Part shown: piece after piece, positions 29,049 to 37,393 of the stretch | How the letters are laid out: every line of letters starts with the position of its first letter | Position numbering within the stretch: the stretch's first letter is position 1 | Made by a program: the position numbers and the translations under genes | The notes under the pieces: model-generated | Databases searched by the model: none | Told to the model about the DNA's origin: nothing | The model's input: the letters and a program-made list of their open reading frames with translations, nothing else | Origin: Elusimicrobiota bacterium | Lineage (GTDB): Bacteria; Elusimicrobiota; Elusimicrobia; UBA1565 | DNA length: 64,000 bases | Assembly: GCA_016196755.1 (NCBI GenBank) | Contig: JACPXC010000007.1 | Coordinates: forward strand, 186,001-250,000 | Direction: 5' to 3'

Positions 29049-31672
29049 TGCGCCGCCTCGCGGCTCACGGCGGACAGGAAAGCCGCGGGCCGCATCATGC
29101 GAGCCGGCTGGTCCGCCTCCAGCCAGAGAACCCGGTCGGCCAGAGCCGAGACCTCGTCGAGATGGTGGCTGGTCATGATGATCGTCCGGGTGCCCTTGAG
29201 GAGGCTCAGGATGGCGGTCAGCTCACGCCGGCTCTTGAGGTCGAGGCTCGAGGTCGGCTCGTCTAACACCAAGATGGCGGGGTCGCCGACCAAGGCGAGC
29301 GCCAGCGCAAGCTTCTGCTTCATGCCGCCTGAGAGCGCGGGCGCGGCCTTCGCCTCCTCACCGGCGAGCCCGCAGCGGGCCAGCACGTCCGAGATACCTG
29401 CCGTCGGCACCCCCCGCACGTCGCAGACGAACTCCATCGCCTGACGCACCGTCCAGTCGTAGCCGGCGTATTCCTGGGATAGGTAGCCGACGCGCTCCCG
29501 AGCCTTGGCGGGGTCTGAGCTCACATCGACCCCGGCCACTCGCAGCGCCCCCGTGCACGATTCAAGCCCGAGCAGGCAGCGCAGGAGGGTGCTCTTGCCC
29601 GCGCCGTTGGAGCCCCACAGCACCAGGCATTCGCCGGGCAAGGCGGAGAAGGACAGCCCCGAAAAGAGCGTCCGGCCCCCGAAAGACTTGGCCAACTCCT
29701 CCCCCACGACCACGGGGCCGGCGGCGGCGGCGGACGCTCGGACCGGAGCCGCGAGGCGCCGCCGGCGGAGGCCGAGCGCCAGAGCCGCCGCGGAGGCCGG
29801 CAGGAGGCCCACGGGGAGCCAGAGCGCGGCCAGCACCAATGCCGGCCGCGGGCCGGCCGGCAGCCCGGCGCGCGCCGGCGCCTGCAGAAGCGGCGTCTCG
29901 TCGGTCATGAGCGGCTTGGGCTTGAAGAGCGGGAAGGTCCGTGCCGCAAGCTCCAGGGCCTGCGCCGCCGGCGTATAGAGGAAGAAGCGCAGCGCCGGGC
30001 GAGAGTCGGCCAGGCGTTCGACCAGACGTTCGGCCCGGTAAGGGACGGTGCCGCGCCCTTCCCGCCCGTAGCCCGCGTAGTCGCTCCAGTAGTTGCCCGC
30101 CCAGTCGTTGCCGGCGAGGGTCCCGCCCCCGCGGACCGATATCTGCTGGAGGTTTTCGATGAAGGAGTTGGCCGTGAACGCGTTCCCCCGAACCCCGGGC
30201 ATCAGCGCCACTCCGACGTCGTTGTAGGAGAACGCGTTCCCCTCGAAGAGGTTCCTGTTCGTCGCGACCAGAGGAGACTGGTCGACGAAGACGGCCTGAC
30301 GGTTGTCGCGGAAGGCGTTGTCGCGCACGGTCAGGGAGTCGGATTCCTTGAGGCCCAGGCCCACGCCGCTGGGGCCGCGGTGGCGCTCGAAGCGGTTGCG
30401 CTCGAGGACCAGGCCGCTGGAATACATCACGTAGAGCCCCACCGAGTTGTCGCGGAAGACGTTCTCCGTCACCCGCGCGCCGTTGGTGTACATGAAGTGC
30501 AGCCCGTAGCGGCCGCCGAAGGCCTCGTTGCGCTCCACGACCGAGCCGGTGGAGAACCACAGGACCATGTCCCGTCCGCCCTCGAGCCGGTTGCCTGACA
30601 GGCGCACCCGGTCGCTGTTCCAGACCCGGACGAGGTCGCCGCGCCGCCCGAGTTCCAGGGACTTACCCACGAGGACGGAGTCCTCCAAGACGAACCCCGC
30701 GGCGTTGGAGGCGAAGACGCCGAAGAGCACGTCCTCCAGGCGCAGCCGGCGCGCCGTCACTCCGGCCGTGGAGACCTTGAGGCCGCTGTCCTCGGCCAGC
30801 AGGCTTTCCCCCGAGCCGCGCAGGGTCAGGCCCTCGAGGACCACCCCGGGGGCGCTCACCGTCAGGACGGTGCCGCGCCCGCCGCCGTCGATGAGCGCGC
30901 CCGAGCCCTTGACGGTCAGCGCCTTGGCTATGACCGCGGGACCCGCGTAAGAGGCCGAACCGAGGTCGAGCGTCTCGCCGGGGACGGCCCGGTCGAGCAG
31001 GGGCTGGAGCGAAGGCCGGGCCGAGGCGGCCGGCGCGAGAGAGGCGAACGCCAGCGCGGCGGCGAGGCCGGCCCCGCCGCTCAGGCGCCGAGAGCGGATC
31101 AGCCACAAGCCGCCCAGCAGCAGGGCGGCGGCCGCAAGGGCCAGGTAGAAGCCCGGCATCGGGCCCATCTCGCTGCGGAACTGCCCGACCTTGCCGGTCC
31201 CGAGCAGAGGGATGACGAACGGTTTGAGCTTCAGGGGCGCCGTCGGGTCGAGGACGGTGCTGGCCTGGTGCATCCAGTACTTCATGTCGGCCAAGAAGAC
31301 GAGCGGGAACGACGCGACGGCGGCCACCTTGGCCCCGGACGGCACGGGACAGGCCCGGCGGAAAGCGGTCACGCACAGGAGCACGAGCGCCGCCAGCCCG
31401 GGCAGGGCCAGGCGCCGCTCCCAGCGCGCGAGCGAGCCGAGCTTGGCGACCCCCACGTAGTGGTTCAGGTTGTCGATCTCGTCCACGTCGCCCGCCACCC
31501 GGTGCAGGTACATAGTCGCCGTGAGGCCGTCCCGGTACTGGGGCGCGAAGAGCCGCGCCTGCCAGTACGGGAGGAAGGCCGAGACGGCCAGCAGGAGGCC
31601 GGCGAGGACGCCCAACGCCGCCGCTAGGCGGCGCCGCGAGTAGTCTTTCGCCGGCGCCCGCATGAGCGACAT
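29045..31672 (-). CDS. nosDF: Fusion protein: N-terminal multi-TM domain, NosD periplasmic beta-helix, TM, NosF ABC ATPase
   Basis: Single 875-aa ORF. Middle: NosD beta-helix (VVERNEAFGGRYGLHFMYTNGARVTENVFRDNSVGLYVMYSSGLVLERN). C-terminal ATPase: LVLWGSNGAGKSTLLRCLLG (Walker A), ALSGGMKQKLALALALVGDPAILVLDEPTSSLD. Confidence 0.88.
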   Translation of the reverse strand: MSLMRAPAKDYSRRRLAAALGVLAGLLLAVSAFLPYWQARLFAPQYRDGLTATMYLHRVAGDVDEIDNLNHYVGVAKLGSLARWERRLALPGLAALVLLCVTAFRRACPVPSGAKVAAVASFPLVFLADMKYWMHQASTVLDPTAPLKLKPFVIPLLGTGKVGQFRSEMGPMPGFYLALAAAALLLGGLWLIRSRRLSGGAGLAAALAFASLAPAASARPSLQPLLDRAVPGETLDLGSASYAGPAVIAKALTVKGSGALIDGGGRGTVLTVSAPGVVLEGLTLRGSGESLLAEDSGLKVSTAGVTARRLRLEDVLFGVFASNAAGFVLEDSVLVGKSLELGRRGDLVRVWNSDRVRLSGNRLEGGRDMVLWFSTGSVVERNEAFGGRYGLHFMYTNGARVTENVFRDNSVGLYVMYSSGLVLERNRFERHRGPSGVGLGLKESDSLTVRDNAFRDNRQAVFVDQSPLVATNRNLFEGNAFSYNDVGVALMPGVRGNAFTANSFIENLQQISVRGGGTLAGNDWAGNYWSDYAGYGREGRGTVPYRAERLVERLADSRPALRFFLYTPAAQALELAARTFPLFKPKPLMTDETPLLQAPARAGLPAGPRPALVLAALWLPVGLLPASAAALALGLRRRRLAAPVRASAAAAGPVVVGEELAKSFGGRTLFSGLSFSALPGECLVLWGSNGAGKSTLLRCLLGLESCTGALRVAGVDVSSDPAKARERVGYLSQEYAGYDWTVRQAMEFVCDVRGVPTAGISDVLARCGLAGEEAKAAPALSGGMKQKLALALALVGDPAILVLDEPTSSLDLKSRRELTAILSLLKGTRTIIMTSHHLDEVSALADRVLWLEADQPARMMRPAAFLSAVSREAAQ

Positions 31673-31673
31673 T

Positions 31674-33692
31674 TCAGCCCCCCGCCCCGGCGGCTTTGGC
31701 CTTGGCTACGGTCAAGTAGCCCATCATCTCCATGTGCAGCGCCGAGCAGAACTCGCTGCAGTAGAACGGGAACACGCCCGAACGGTCCGCCGTGAAGTCC
31801 ACGTCCACCGTCAGGCCCGGGTCCAACGACAGGTTGATGTTGTGCGCCGAGAGCGCGAAGCCGTGCGTCGCGTCCTGCGCCCGGTCCACGTTGGTGATGT
31901 GCAGGTGGACGCGGTCGCCCTCCCGGACGTCGATGCGGTCCGGGACGAAGCGGCTGCGGATCGCCGTCATGAAGACGTGCACGTCGCGGCCGTTGCGCAC
32001 GATGCGCTCACGGCCCGGTTCGGTCGCCGTGGGGCTCTTCTTGAGCGTCAAGCCGTTGAGGCCGACCTCGGGGTACACCTTCCAGGGCTTGAACAGCTTC
32101 GCCGGCGCCATCACGGCGTAGTGGGGCTCTCCCACCACCGGCGCGTCGGCCAAGAGCTTCATCGTCTCGCCGCTGATGTCGATGAGCTGCAGGTTCTGCG
32201 GATGCAGGGGCCCCACCGGCAGAGCCCGGTCGAGCGACCACTTGTTGAGGGTGACGAGGTACTTCCCGTACGGCTTGACCGTGTCCCCGCCCGCTACCGT
32301 CAGGTGGCCGGTGTTGTAATGCACCGGCAGCGACTCGACCATGGTCCAGGGCTTCTCCCCGCGCGGGCCCTTGTCGAGGGTCCACTTATTGACGGAGGAG
32401 TCCAGGAACATGCTGGTGTAGGCGTAGCCCTTGTCGTCGTACTCGGTATGCAGCGGCCCCAGCCCCAGCTCGACCTGCGCCTCGACGGCGGCGTCGAACT
32501 TGATGATGGGGATACCGAACTCGTCTTTCCCGTCGAAGGTCTTATCGGCGATGGCCTTCTGGATCTTCGCGAAGCTGAAGATCGTGACGTGCGGGTCCAG
32601 CTTGCCGCTGACGACCACGAAGCGCCCGTCGGGCGTGACGTCCGCGCCGTGCGGGCTCTTGGGCTCGGGGATGTTGTAGAGGATGCCGGCCTCGACCGCG
32701 GCCGCGATGGGGATGACCCGCATGCCCGAGATCACGTTCACCTTGAGCTTGCCGGCGGCCAAGAGCTCCTCCGCCTTCTTCCAGTGGATCACGTGCATGT
32801 AGTCCATCTCGCGCTGGGAGGCCTGGATCTCCATCGCGGGCTTGCCCTCGAGCGCCCCCGGGGTGGCCATCTCGGCGTTGTACGTGTTGATGAAGACCCA
32901 GCCGTGGCTGACCTTCTTGCCCATGCCGCCGAGGTCCTGGTAGTAGGGCGGAAGCTCGAGCGTGAACGTCTTGGTCTGGTCCAACTTCCCTTGCGCCCGG
33001 TTGAACGGCCAGAAGGTCACGGATCCGCGGTAGAGCTCTTTGTACTTGTCCATCGGCGCGTAGTTCGTGAAGGGCATCGGGTTGCCGAACTGGGCGCCCT
33101 CGACGTAGTACTCGCTGTTCTCGGTCAGCTTCGCGCCGCAATGGTTGGTCGCGATCAGCGGGTTCTTGACGATCTGGCGGGTCTTGAAGTCGCGCAGGTC
33201 GACGACCCCGATGCGCCCGTTGGCCTTGTCGTTGGCGAACAGGAACTGCCCGTCATACTGTCCGTTGGTCAGCGAGAGCGCCGGATGGTGGACGTCGCCC
33301 CATTCCTGGAGCTTGCCGGCCGCCATGCCCTGCTTGAAGAGGCGTTTGGAGTCGTCGTCGCCGATCCCATAGCCCTGCCAGGAGTCCTTGGAGAAGACCG
33401 CGATGTTCTTGATGAGGCGCATCGACGGCACGCCGAGCACCTCGATGTTGCCCGCCTGTCCGCCGGAGGCGAAAAGCAGGAACTCGTCGTAGCTGCCCGG
33501 CGGGACGTAGGTCTTGAGCGCCGCCTCGACGTCGTCGGGGCTGAGCTCCCGGGCCTTGATGACGGCCTCCAGTCCCGCGGGCAGGCCGCCGCCGAACTGG
33601 GCCAGCACTCCCTTGCCAGGAACCTGTGCCAGCGCGAAGACGGTCAGCGCCGCGGCCGCGGTCAGAGACAACGCCTTGGTGTTCTTGTTCAT
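31674..33692 (-). CDS. nosZ: Nitrous-oxide reductase NosZ (clade II-like, Sec-type signal)
   Basis: MNKNTKALSLTAAAALTVFALAQVPGKG (no twin Arg); C-terminal CuA region PFYCSEFCSALHMEMMGYLTV; DVHHPALS, GPLHTEYD. Confidence 0.94.
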   Translation of the reverse strand: MNKNTKALSLTAAAALTVFALAQVPGKGVLAQFGGGLPAGLEAVIKARELSPDDVEAALKTYVPPGSYDEFLLFASGGQAGNIEVLGVPSMRLIKNIAVFSKDSWQGYGIGDDDSKRLFKQGMAAGKLQEWGDVHHPALSLTNGQYDGQFLFANDKANGRIGVVDLRDFKTRQIVKNPLIATNHCGAKLTENSEYYVEGAQFGNPMPFTNYAPMDKYKELYRGSVTFWPFNRAQGKLDQTKTFTLELPPYYQDLGGMGKKVSHGWVFINTYNAEMATPGALEGKPAMEIQASQREMDYMHVIHWKKAEELLAAGKLKVNVISGMRVIPIAAAVEAGILYNIPEPKSPHGADVTPDGRFVVVSGKLDPHVTIFSFAKIQKAIADKTFDGKDEFGIPIIKFDAAVEAQVELGLGPLHTEYDDKGYAYTSMFLDSSVNKWTLDKGPRGEKPWTMVESLPVHYNTGHLTVAGGDTVKPYGKYLVTLNKWSLDRALPVGPLHPQNLQLIDISGETMKLLADAPVVGEPHYAVMAPAKLFKPWKVYPEVGLNGLTLKKSPTATEPGRERIVRNGRDVHVFMTAIRSRFVPDRIDVREGDRVHLHITNVDRAQDATHGFALSAHNINLSLDPGLTVDVDFTADRSGVFPFYCSEFCSALHMEMMGYLTVAKAKAAGAGG

Positions 33693-34252
33693 CGCTTGAT
33701 CTCCTTGGGAGGCGCTTCGTCGCCGAAGAGCTTCTTGTAGCTGTCCGGGTTGTTCTTCTTGAAGTCGGTCAAGAGCTTCGTGCGGTGCCGTGCCCACTCT
33801 TTGGCGTTGGCGCCGGTCTTCCGGACCTTGGAATCATGGACCAGGAACTCCCAGATCTTCTTGCCGTCGTCGCCCTTGACCGGGCAGCCGGGCTTCGACA
33901 TCATCCGTTTCACGTAGCGGTTCCAGAGCTTGTCCTCGATGTGGACCAGGCGCTTGTCCTTGTGGATTTCGGGGTTGTCCTTCTTGAACTGGGCCTCCTC
34001 CGCGGCCGAAAGCTCGAGGAACTGGGAGTTGAGCGGCCGCGCCGGGGTGTGGCAGGCGCCGCACTTGAACACGGTGAGCTTGTAGCCCTCCCGGACAGGC
34101 TTGGGATACTCCGACACGTCGAGCTCCGCCGGCCCCATGTCGTTGGGGTAAAGGTCCGAGATCTTGGTCGACGACTCCGGGGCGCCCGCCGTCTCGGCCC
34201 GAGCCGGCGCCCAGACCAGCGCCGCCAACGCCACGACCCATAACTGTTTCAT
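33689..34252 (-). CDS. Monohaem cytochrome c of the nos cluster
   Basis: Signal peptide MKQLWVVALAALVWAPARAE; VFKCGACHTPARPLNSQFLELS. Confidence 0.85.
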   Translation of the reverse strand: MKQLWVVALAALVWAPARAETAGAPESSTKISDLYPNDMGPAELDVSEYPKPVREGYKLTVFKCGACHTPARPLNSQFLELSAAEEAQFKKDNPEIHKDKRLVHIEDKLWNRYVKRMMSKPGCPVKGDDGKKIWEFLVHDSKVRKTGANAKEWARHRTKLLTDFKKNNPDSYKKLFGDEAPPKEIKR

Positions 34253-34262
34253 AGCACTCTCC

Positions 34263-34724
34263 TCACGTCCAGCCCTCGCTATCGGCGAGGTGCTCCAAAG
34301 TCAGGGCCTCGAAGCCCGCGATGACGATCCTGTCCGCCCGGATGATGACCTGGTGGACCGGGCAGAAGCCCTGCTTCCCGCAGAGGCGGTTGTTCAAAAG
34401 GCAGTGGTGCCCGCCCGGGACTATGTCCTGCACCGCACGGAGGATATCGGCGGCCGTGGTCTCCGCGGCCGGCTTGGCCAAGCTATAGCCGCCGCCGGGG
34501 CCGCGCTCGGCGCGGAGAAGCCCGCGGCGCGCCAGGCGCTGGAAGATCTTCGACAGCGTGTTGGCGGGCAGTCCGCCCTTGCGCGCCACTTCGTCGGCCG
34601 GCCGCGGACGTCCCGCCGCCAAAGCCAGGACGCGCAGCCCCAGCAAGGCGTAGCGCGAGGCGGGGCTCAGGAAGAGGAAGCGCATATCCGCATCTGGATT
34701 TCCGTATTTCGGTGAAAGCTTCAT
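34263..34724 (-). CDS. Rrf2-family Fe-S transcriptional regulator
   Basis: SPASRYALLGLRVLALAAGRPRPADEVARKGGLPANTLSKIFQRLARRGLLRAERGPGGGYSLAKPA...CLLNNRLCGKQGFC (three Cys). Confidence 0.88.
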   Translation of the reverse strand: MKLSPKYGNPDADMRFLFLSPASRYALLGLRVLALAAGRPRPADEVARKGGLPANTLSKIFQRLARRGLLRAERGPGGGYSLAKPAAETTAADILRAVQDIVPGGHHCLLNNRLCGKQGFCPVHQVIIRADRIVIAGFEALTLEHLADSEGWT

Positions 34725-36210
34725 GATCTCTTCTAGGCAACGAAGTTGCCACTCTGGACGCTTCCCGGCCGCTCGCGTTGGCGCGATTGTTGCACAAACT
34801 TCTCGACCGCCCCGGAGGCCCTTGAAACCATCGTGCCGGTCTTCTGACGGCGAAGCGGGCGCTCCGCCGCGCGTGGCGCGCGCGCTGGGCCGCTTCGACC
34901 TCATCCTCCTCAACATCGTCGCCGTCGTCAACATAAACGGCGTCCCGCCCACGGCGGTGTACGGGCAGGTCTCGGTCCTGCTCTGGGTGCTGGCCTTCCT
35001 CACCTTCTTCGTCCCCGAGGCTGTGGCCGTCTTGGCTCTGAGCAAGAAGCACCCCGGCACGGGCGGCATCTACCTGTGGACCCGCCGCGAGTTCGGCGAC
35101 GGCCACGGGTTTCTCGCCGGTTGGTGCTATTGGACGAACAACCTCTTCTATGTGCCCGTCCTGCTCCTCTATATGGCCGGCATCGTCGCCTACGGCGGCG
35201 GTCCCGCCTCGGCGGGCCTGGTGGATTCGCGCCTCTTCGTGGGCGGCGTGGCCTTCGGCTGGCTCATCTTCATGGCGCTCTTGAACATCAGGGGCCTGGC
35301 CTTCGGCAAGTGGATCCAGAACATCGGCGGCCTCAGCGCGGCGCTGAGCGGCGGCCTGGTCCTGCTCGCGGCCGCGGTCGCCTGGTGGAAGGGCTCCATC
35401 CAGCATGCGCCCCTCTTCGCCGGCGCCAGCTGGGAGATGGCCACGAGCTTCAGCGTGATGTGCAACGCCTTCATCGGCATCGAGCTGGCCTCGGCGATGG
35501 GCGACGAGATCCAGAACCCCGCGCGCGACATGAAGCCCGCCATCTTCACGGCCGGCATAGTCAGCCTCGTCTCCTACGCCCTGGTCACCTGGGCCATCCT
35601 GGCCTTGGTCCCCATCGGGAAGATCGGCGTCATCCAGGGCATCATGCAGGCCTTGAGCGTGGGCGCCGCGGACGCCGGGGTGGGCTGGCTGGTCGCTCCC
35701 ATCGCGGTGGTGATGGGCGTGGCCATCGGGGGCTCGGCCAGCGCCTGGTTCGCCGGCTCCTCGCGCATCCCCTTCGCGGCCGGCCTCGATTCGGCCCTGC
35801 CGCCGGCCTTGGGGAAAGTCCATCCGGTCTGGCAGACCCCTCACGTGGCGCTAGGCTTGTGCGCCGTCCTGTGCGGCCTTTTCACGGCCGTCTCGATGAC
35901 CGGCTCGTCGGTGGCCGAGGCCTATCAGGTGCTGCTCAAGGCCTCGGTGGTCCTCCAGATGATCCCCTTCCTTTATATGTTCCTGGCCCTGGCCCGCCTC
36001 GACGAGGCCGGGGCTCTGGCCCGGGCCGCCGGCTGGCTGGGCCTGACGGCCTCGACGGCCACCATCGTGCTGGCCTTCATCCCCACCGCGGACGTCGCCA
36101 ACCCGCTGGTCTTCGAGGCCAAGATGGCGGTGGGCGTGCTGGCTCCCACCGCGGCCGGGGCGTTCCTCTTTTGGCGCGCGAAGCGCGCCGTCCTTGTCCG
36201 CGCGGCATAA
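34723..36210 (+). CDS. APC-family amino acid permease (true start probably about 34831-34873)
   Basis: VARALGRFDLILLNIVAVVNINGVPPTAVYGQVSVLLWVLAFLTFFVPEAVAVLALSKKHPGTGGIYLWTRREFGDGHGFLAGW; about 12 TM. Confidence 0.85.
   Translation: MISSRQRSCHSGRFPAARVGAIVAQTSRPPRRPLKPSCRSSDGEAGAPPRVARALGRFDLILLNIVAVVNINGVPPTAVYGQVSVLLWVLAFLTFFVPEAVAVLALSKKHPGTGGIYLWTRREFGDGHGFLAGWCYWTNNLFYVPVLLLYMAGIVAYGGGPASAGLVDSRLFVGGVAFGWLIFMALLNIRGLAFGKWIQNIGGLSAALSGGLVLLAAAVAWWKGSIQHAPLFAGASWEMATSFSVMCNAFIGIELASAMGDEIQNPARDMKPAIFTAGIVSLVSYALVTWAILALVPIGKIGVIQGIMQALSVGAADAGVGWLVAPIAVVMGVAIGGSASAWFAGSSRIPFAAGLDSALPPALGKVHPVWQTPHVALGLCAVLCGLFTAVSMTGSSVAEAYQVLLKASVVLQMIPFLYMFLALARLDEAGALARAAGWLGLTASTATIVLAFIPTADVANPLVFEAKMAVGVLAPTAAGAFLFWRAKRAVLVRAA
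34736..34750. promoter_or_regulatory. Perfect inverted repeat GGCAA-CGAAG-TTGCC, sigma-54-type, in the divergent region between rrf2/nos and APC permease
   Basis: Read directly; minus strand GGCAACTTCGTTGCC ends 12 nt before the rrf2 ATG (14-mer end to start). Confidence 0.6.
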
Positions 36211-36338
36211 ACGCGATAGACCGCGCCCGCCTTGCCAAACGATTCCGCAGACAACGCATGCCCAATTCTTGAGGACGAATCGGGAATCGATGGAACCAAA
36301 TGAGGGGGTCAATCGTATTAGTGGGAGAGGGTCCCATA

Positions 36339-36367
36339 TTGACATGGGTAGCTACGCCGTATATACT
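36339..36367 (+). promoter_or_regulatory. Sigma-70-type promoter TTGACA-17 bp-TATACT for TA operon
   Basis: ttgaca tgggtagctacgccgta tatact read directly, 17 bp upstream of the GTG at 36385; locally AT-rich; ATTAGT...ACTAAT arms flank it. Confidence 0.7.
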
Positions 36368-36384
36368 ACTAATGGCGGGGCGTC

Positions 36385-36657
36385 GTGAGGCTCCAGGAGA
36401 TCGTCTGGACTCCGGAAATCGAGGACAAAGTCCGGACCAAACACGGCCTCCAGCCTGAGGAAGTGGGTCAGGTCTGCCTCGACCGAAGTTCGCACTTTCG
36501 CAAGGCGAGGGACGGCCGCTACGCGGTCCTTGGACGCACGGAGGCGGGGCGGTACGTGCTGGTAATCGGGGCGCATGCGGGCAAGGGAACCATGAGGATC
36601 ATCACGGCTCGGGACATGACGGACAGCGAACGCGACCTCTACGAGAGGCACGCATGA
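36385..36657 (+). CDS. BrnT-like toxin
   Basis: IVWTPEIEDKVRTKHGLQPEEVGQVCLDRSSHFRKARDGRYAVLGRTEAGRYVLVIGAHAGKGTMRIITARDMTDSERDLYERHA. Confidence 0.7.
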   Translation: MRLQEIVWTPEIEDKVRTKHGLQPEEVGQVCLDRSSHFRKARDGRYAVLGRTEAGRYVLVIGAHAGKGTMRIITARDMTDSERDLYERHA

Positions 36658-36986
36658 CCATGAAAAAGAAATCTAAGAGCGTACCGAAGTTCAGCACAGT
36701 GGCCGAAGAATCGACCTACTGGGATAGCCATTCCTTGACCGAACACCTAGACGAGTTCAAGGCAGTCAAGACGAAGCTCAAAGGACCGGTCAAGCAGCTG
36801 CTGTCGATCCGCATCGACATGGACTTGGTGCGGAAGATCCGGCGAATCGCCGACCATCGCGGAGTGCCCTACCAGACCTTGATGCAGCAATGGCTCCTGG
36901 AGCGGGCCGAGGAAGAAGCGCCGACCGTACAGCCCGGCTCGGTGTACGCGTCGGGCTTCGCCCTGGGGCTGGTGAGGGACCGATGA
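36654..36986 (+). CDS. BrnA/CopG-like antitoxin
   Basis: ATGA overlap with toxin; STYWDSHSLTEHLDEF...LSIRIDMDLVRKIRRIADHRGVPYQTLMQQWLLERAEEE. Confidence 0.7.
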   Translation: MTMKKKSKSVPKFSTVAEESTYWDSHSLTEHLDEFKAVKTKLKGPVKQLLSIRIDMDLVRKIRRIADHRGVPYQTLMQQWLLERAEEEAPTVQPGSVYASGFALGLVRDR

Positions 36987-37393
36987 AGCCCACCAACGTA
37001 CGCATCTACAATCTCATCCCGTTCCTGTCCGGGCGGGCCGACGGCATCAAGCGGATGGAGGGCCGGCCCGAGAAGGTCCTGGCCCTAGTGCGAGAAACCT
37101 GCGAGGAGAAGGAGCGCAGTCTCGCGGCGTGGGCTGAAGGCATCGAAGGCCATTGCCCGATCCCGTTCGGCCATCCATACCGGCGCTACTCGGACCGCTT
37201 GCCGGAAGGCGATCCGCTCAAGGCCCTCGGCTGCTGGGCCTTCGGCGCGGGCAACTCGTGGATCACCATCGAAGAGATCACCTGGGATGACGGGTCAGTG
37301 AGCCATCCTCAGCAGGACCATCGAGAATGGCTCAAGCGACAGTCGGCCGCGCTCTTTGCGAGCGGGATGGGCAGGCCCCGACAGCGCTTATAG
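36983..37393 (+). CDS. Hypothetical protein, third gene of TA operon
   Basis: ATGA overlap; MKPTNVRIYNLIPFLSGRADGIKRMEGRPEKVLALVRETCEEKERSLAAWAEGIEGHCPIPFGHPYRRYSDRL. Confidence 0.6.
   Translation: MKPTNVRIYNLIPFLSGRADGIKRMEGRPEKVLALVRETCEEKERSLAAWAEGIEGHCPIPFGHPYRRYSDRLPEGDPLKALGCWAFGAGNSWITIEEITWDDGSVSHPQQDHREWLKRQSAALFASGMGRPRQRL

Noticed and set aside
31662-33740. 692-aa plus-strand ORF
   Set aside because: Antisense to nosZ; shadow of codon bias.
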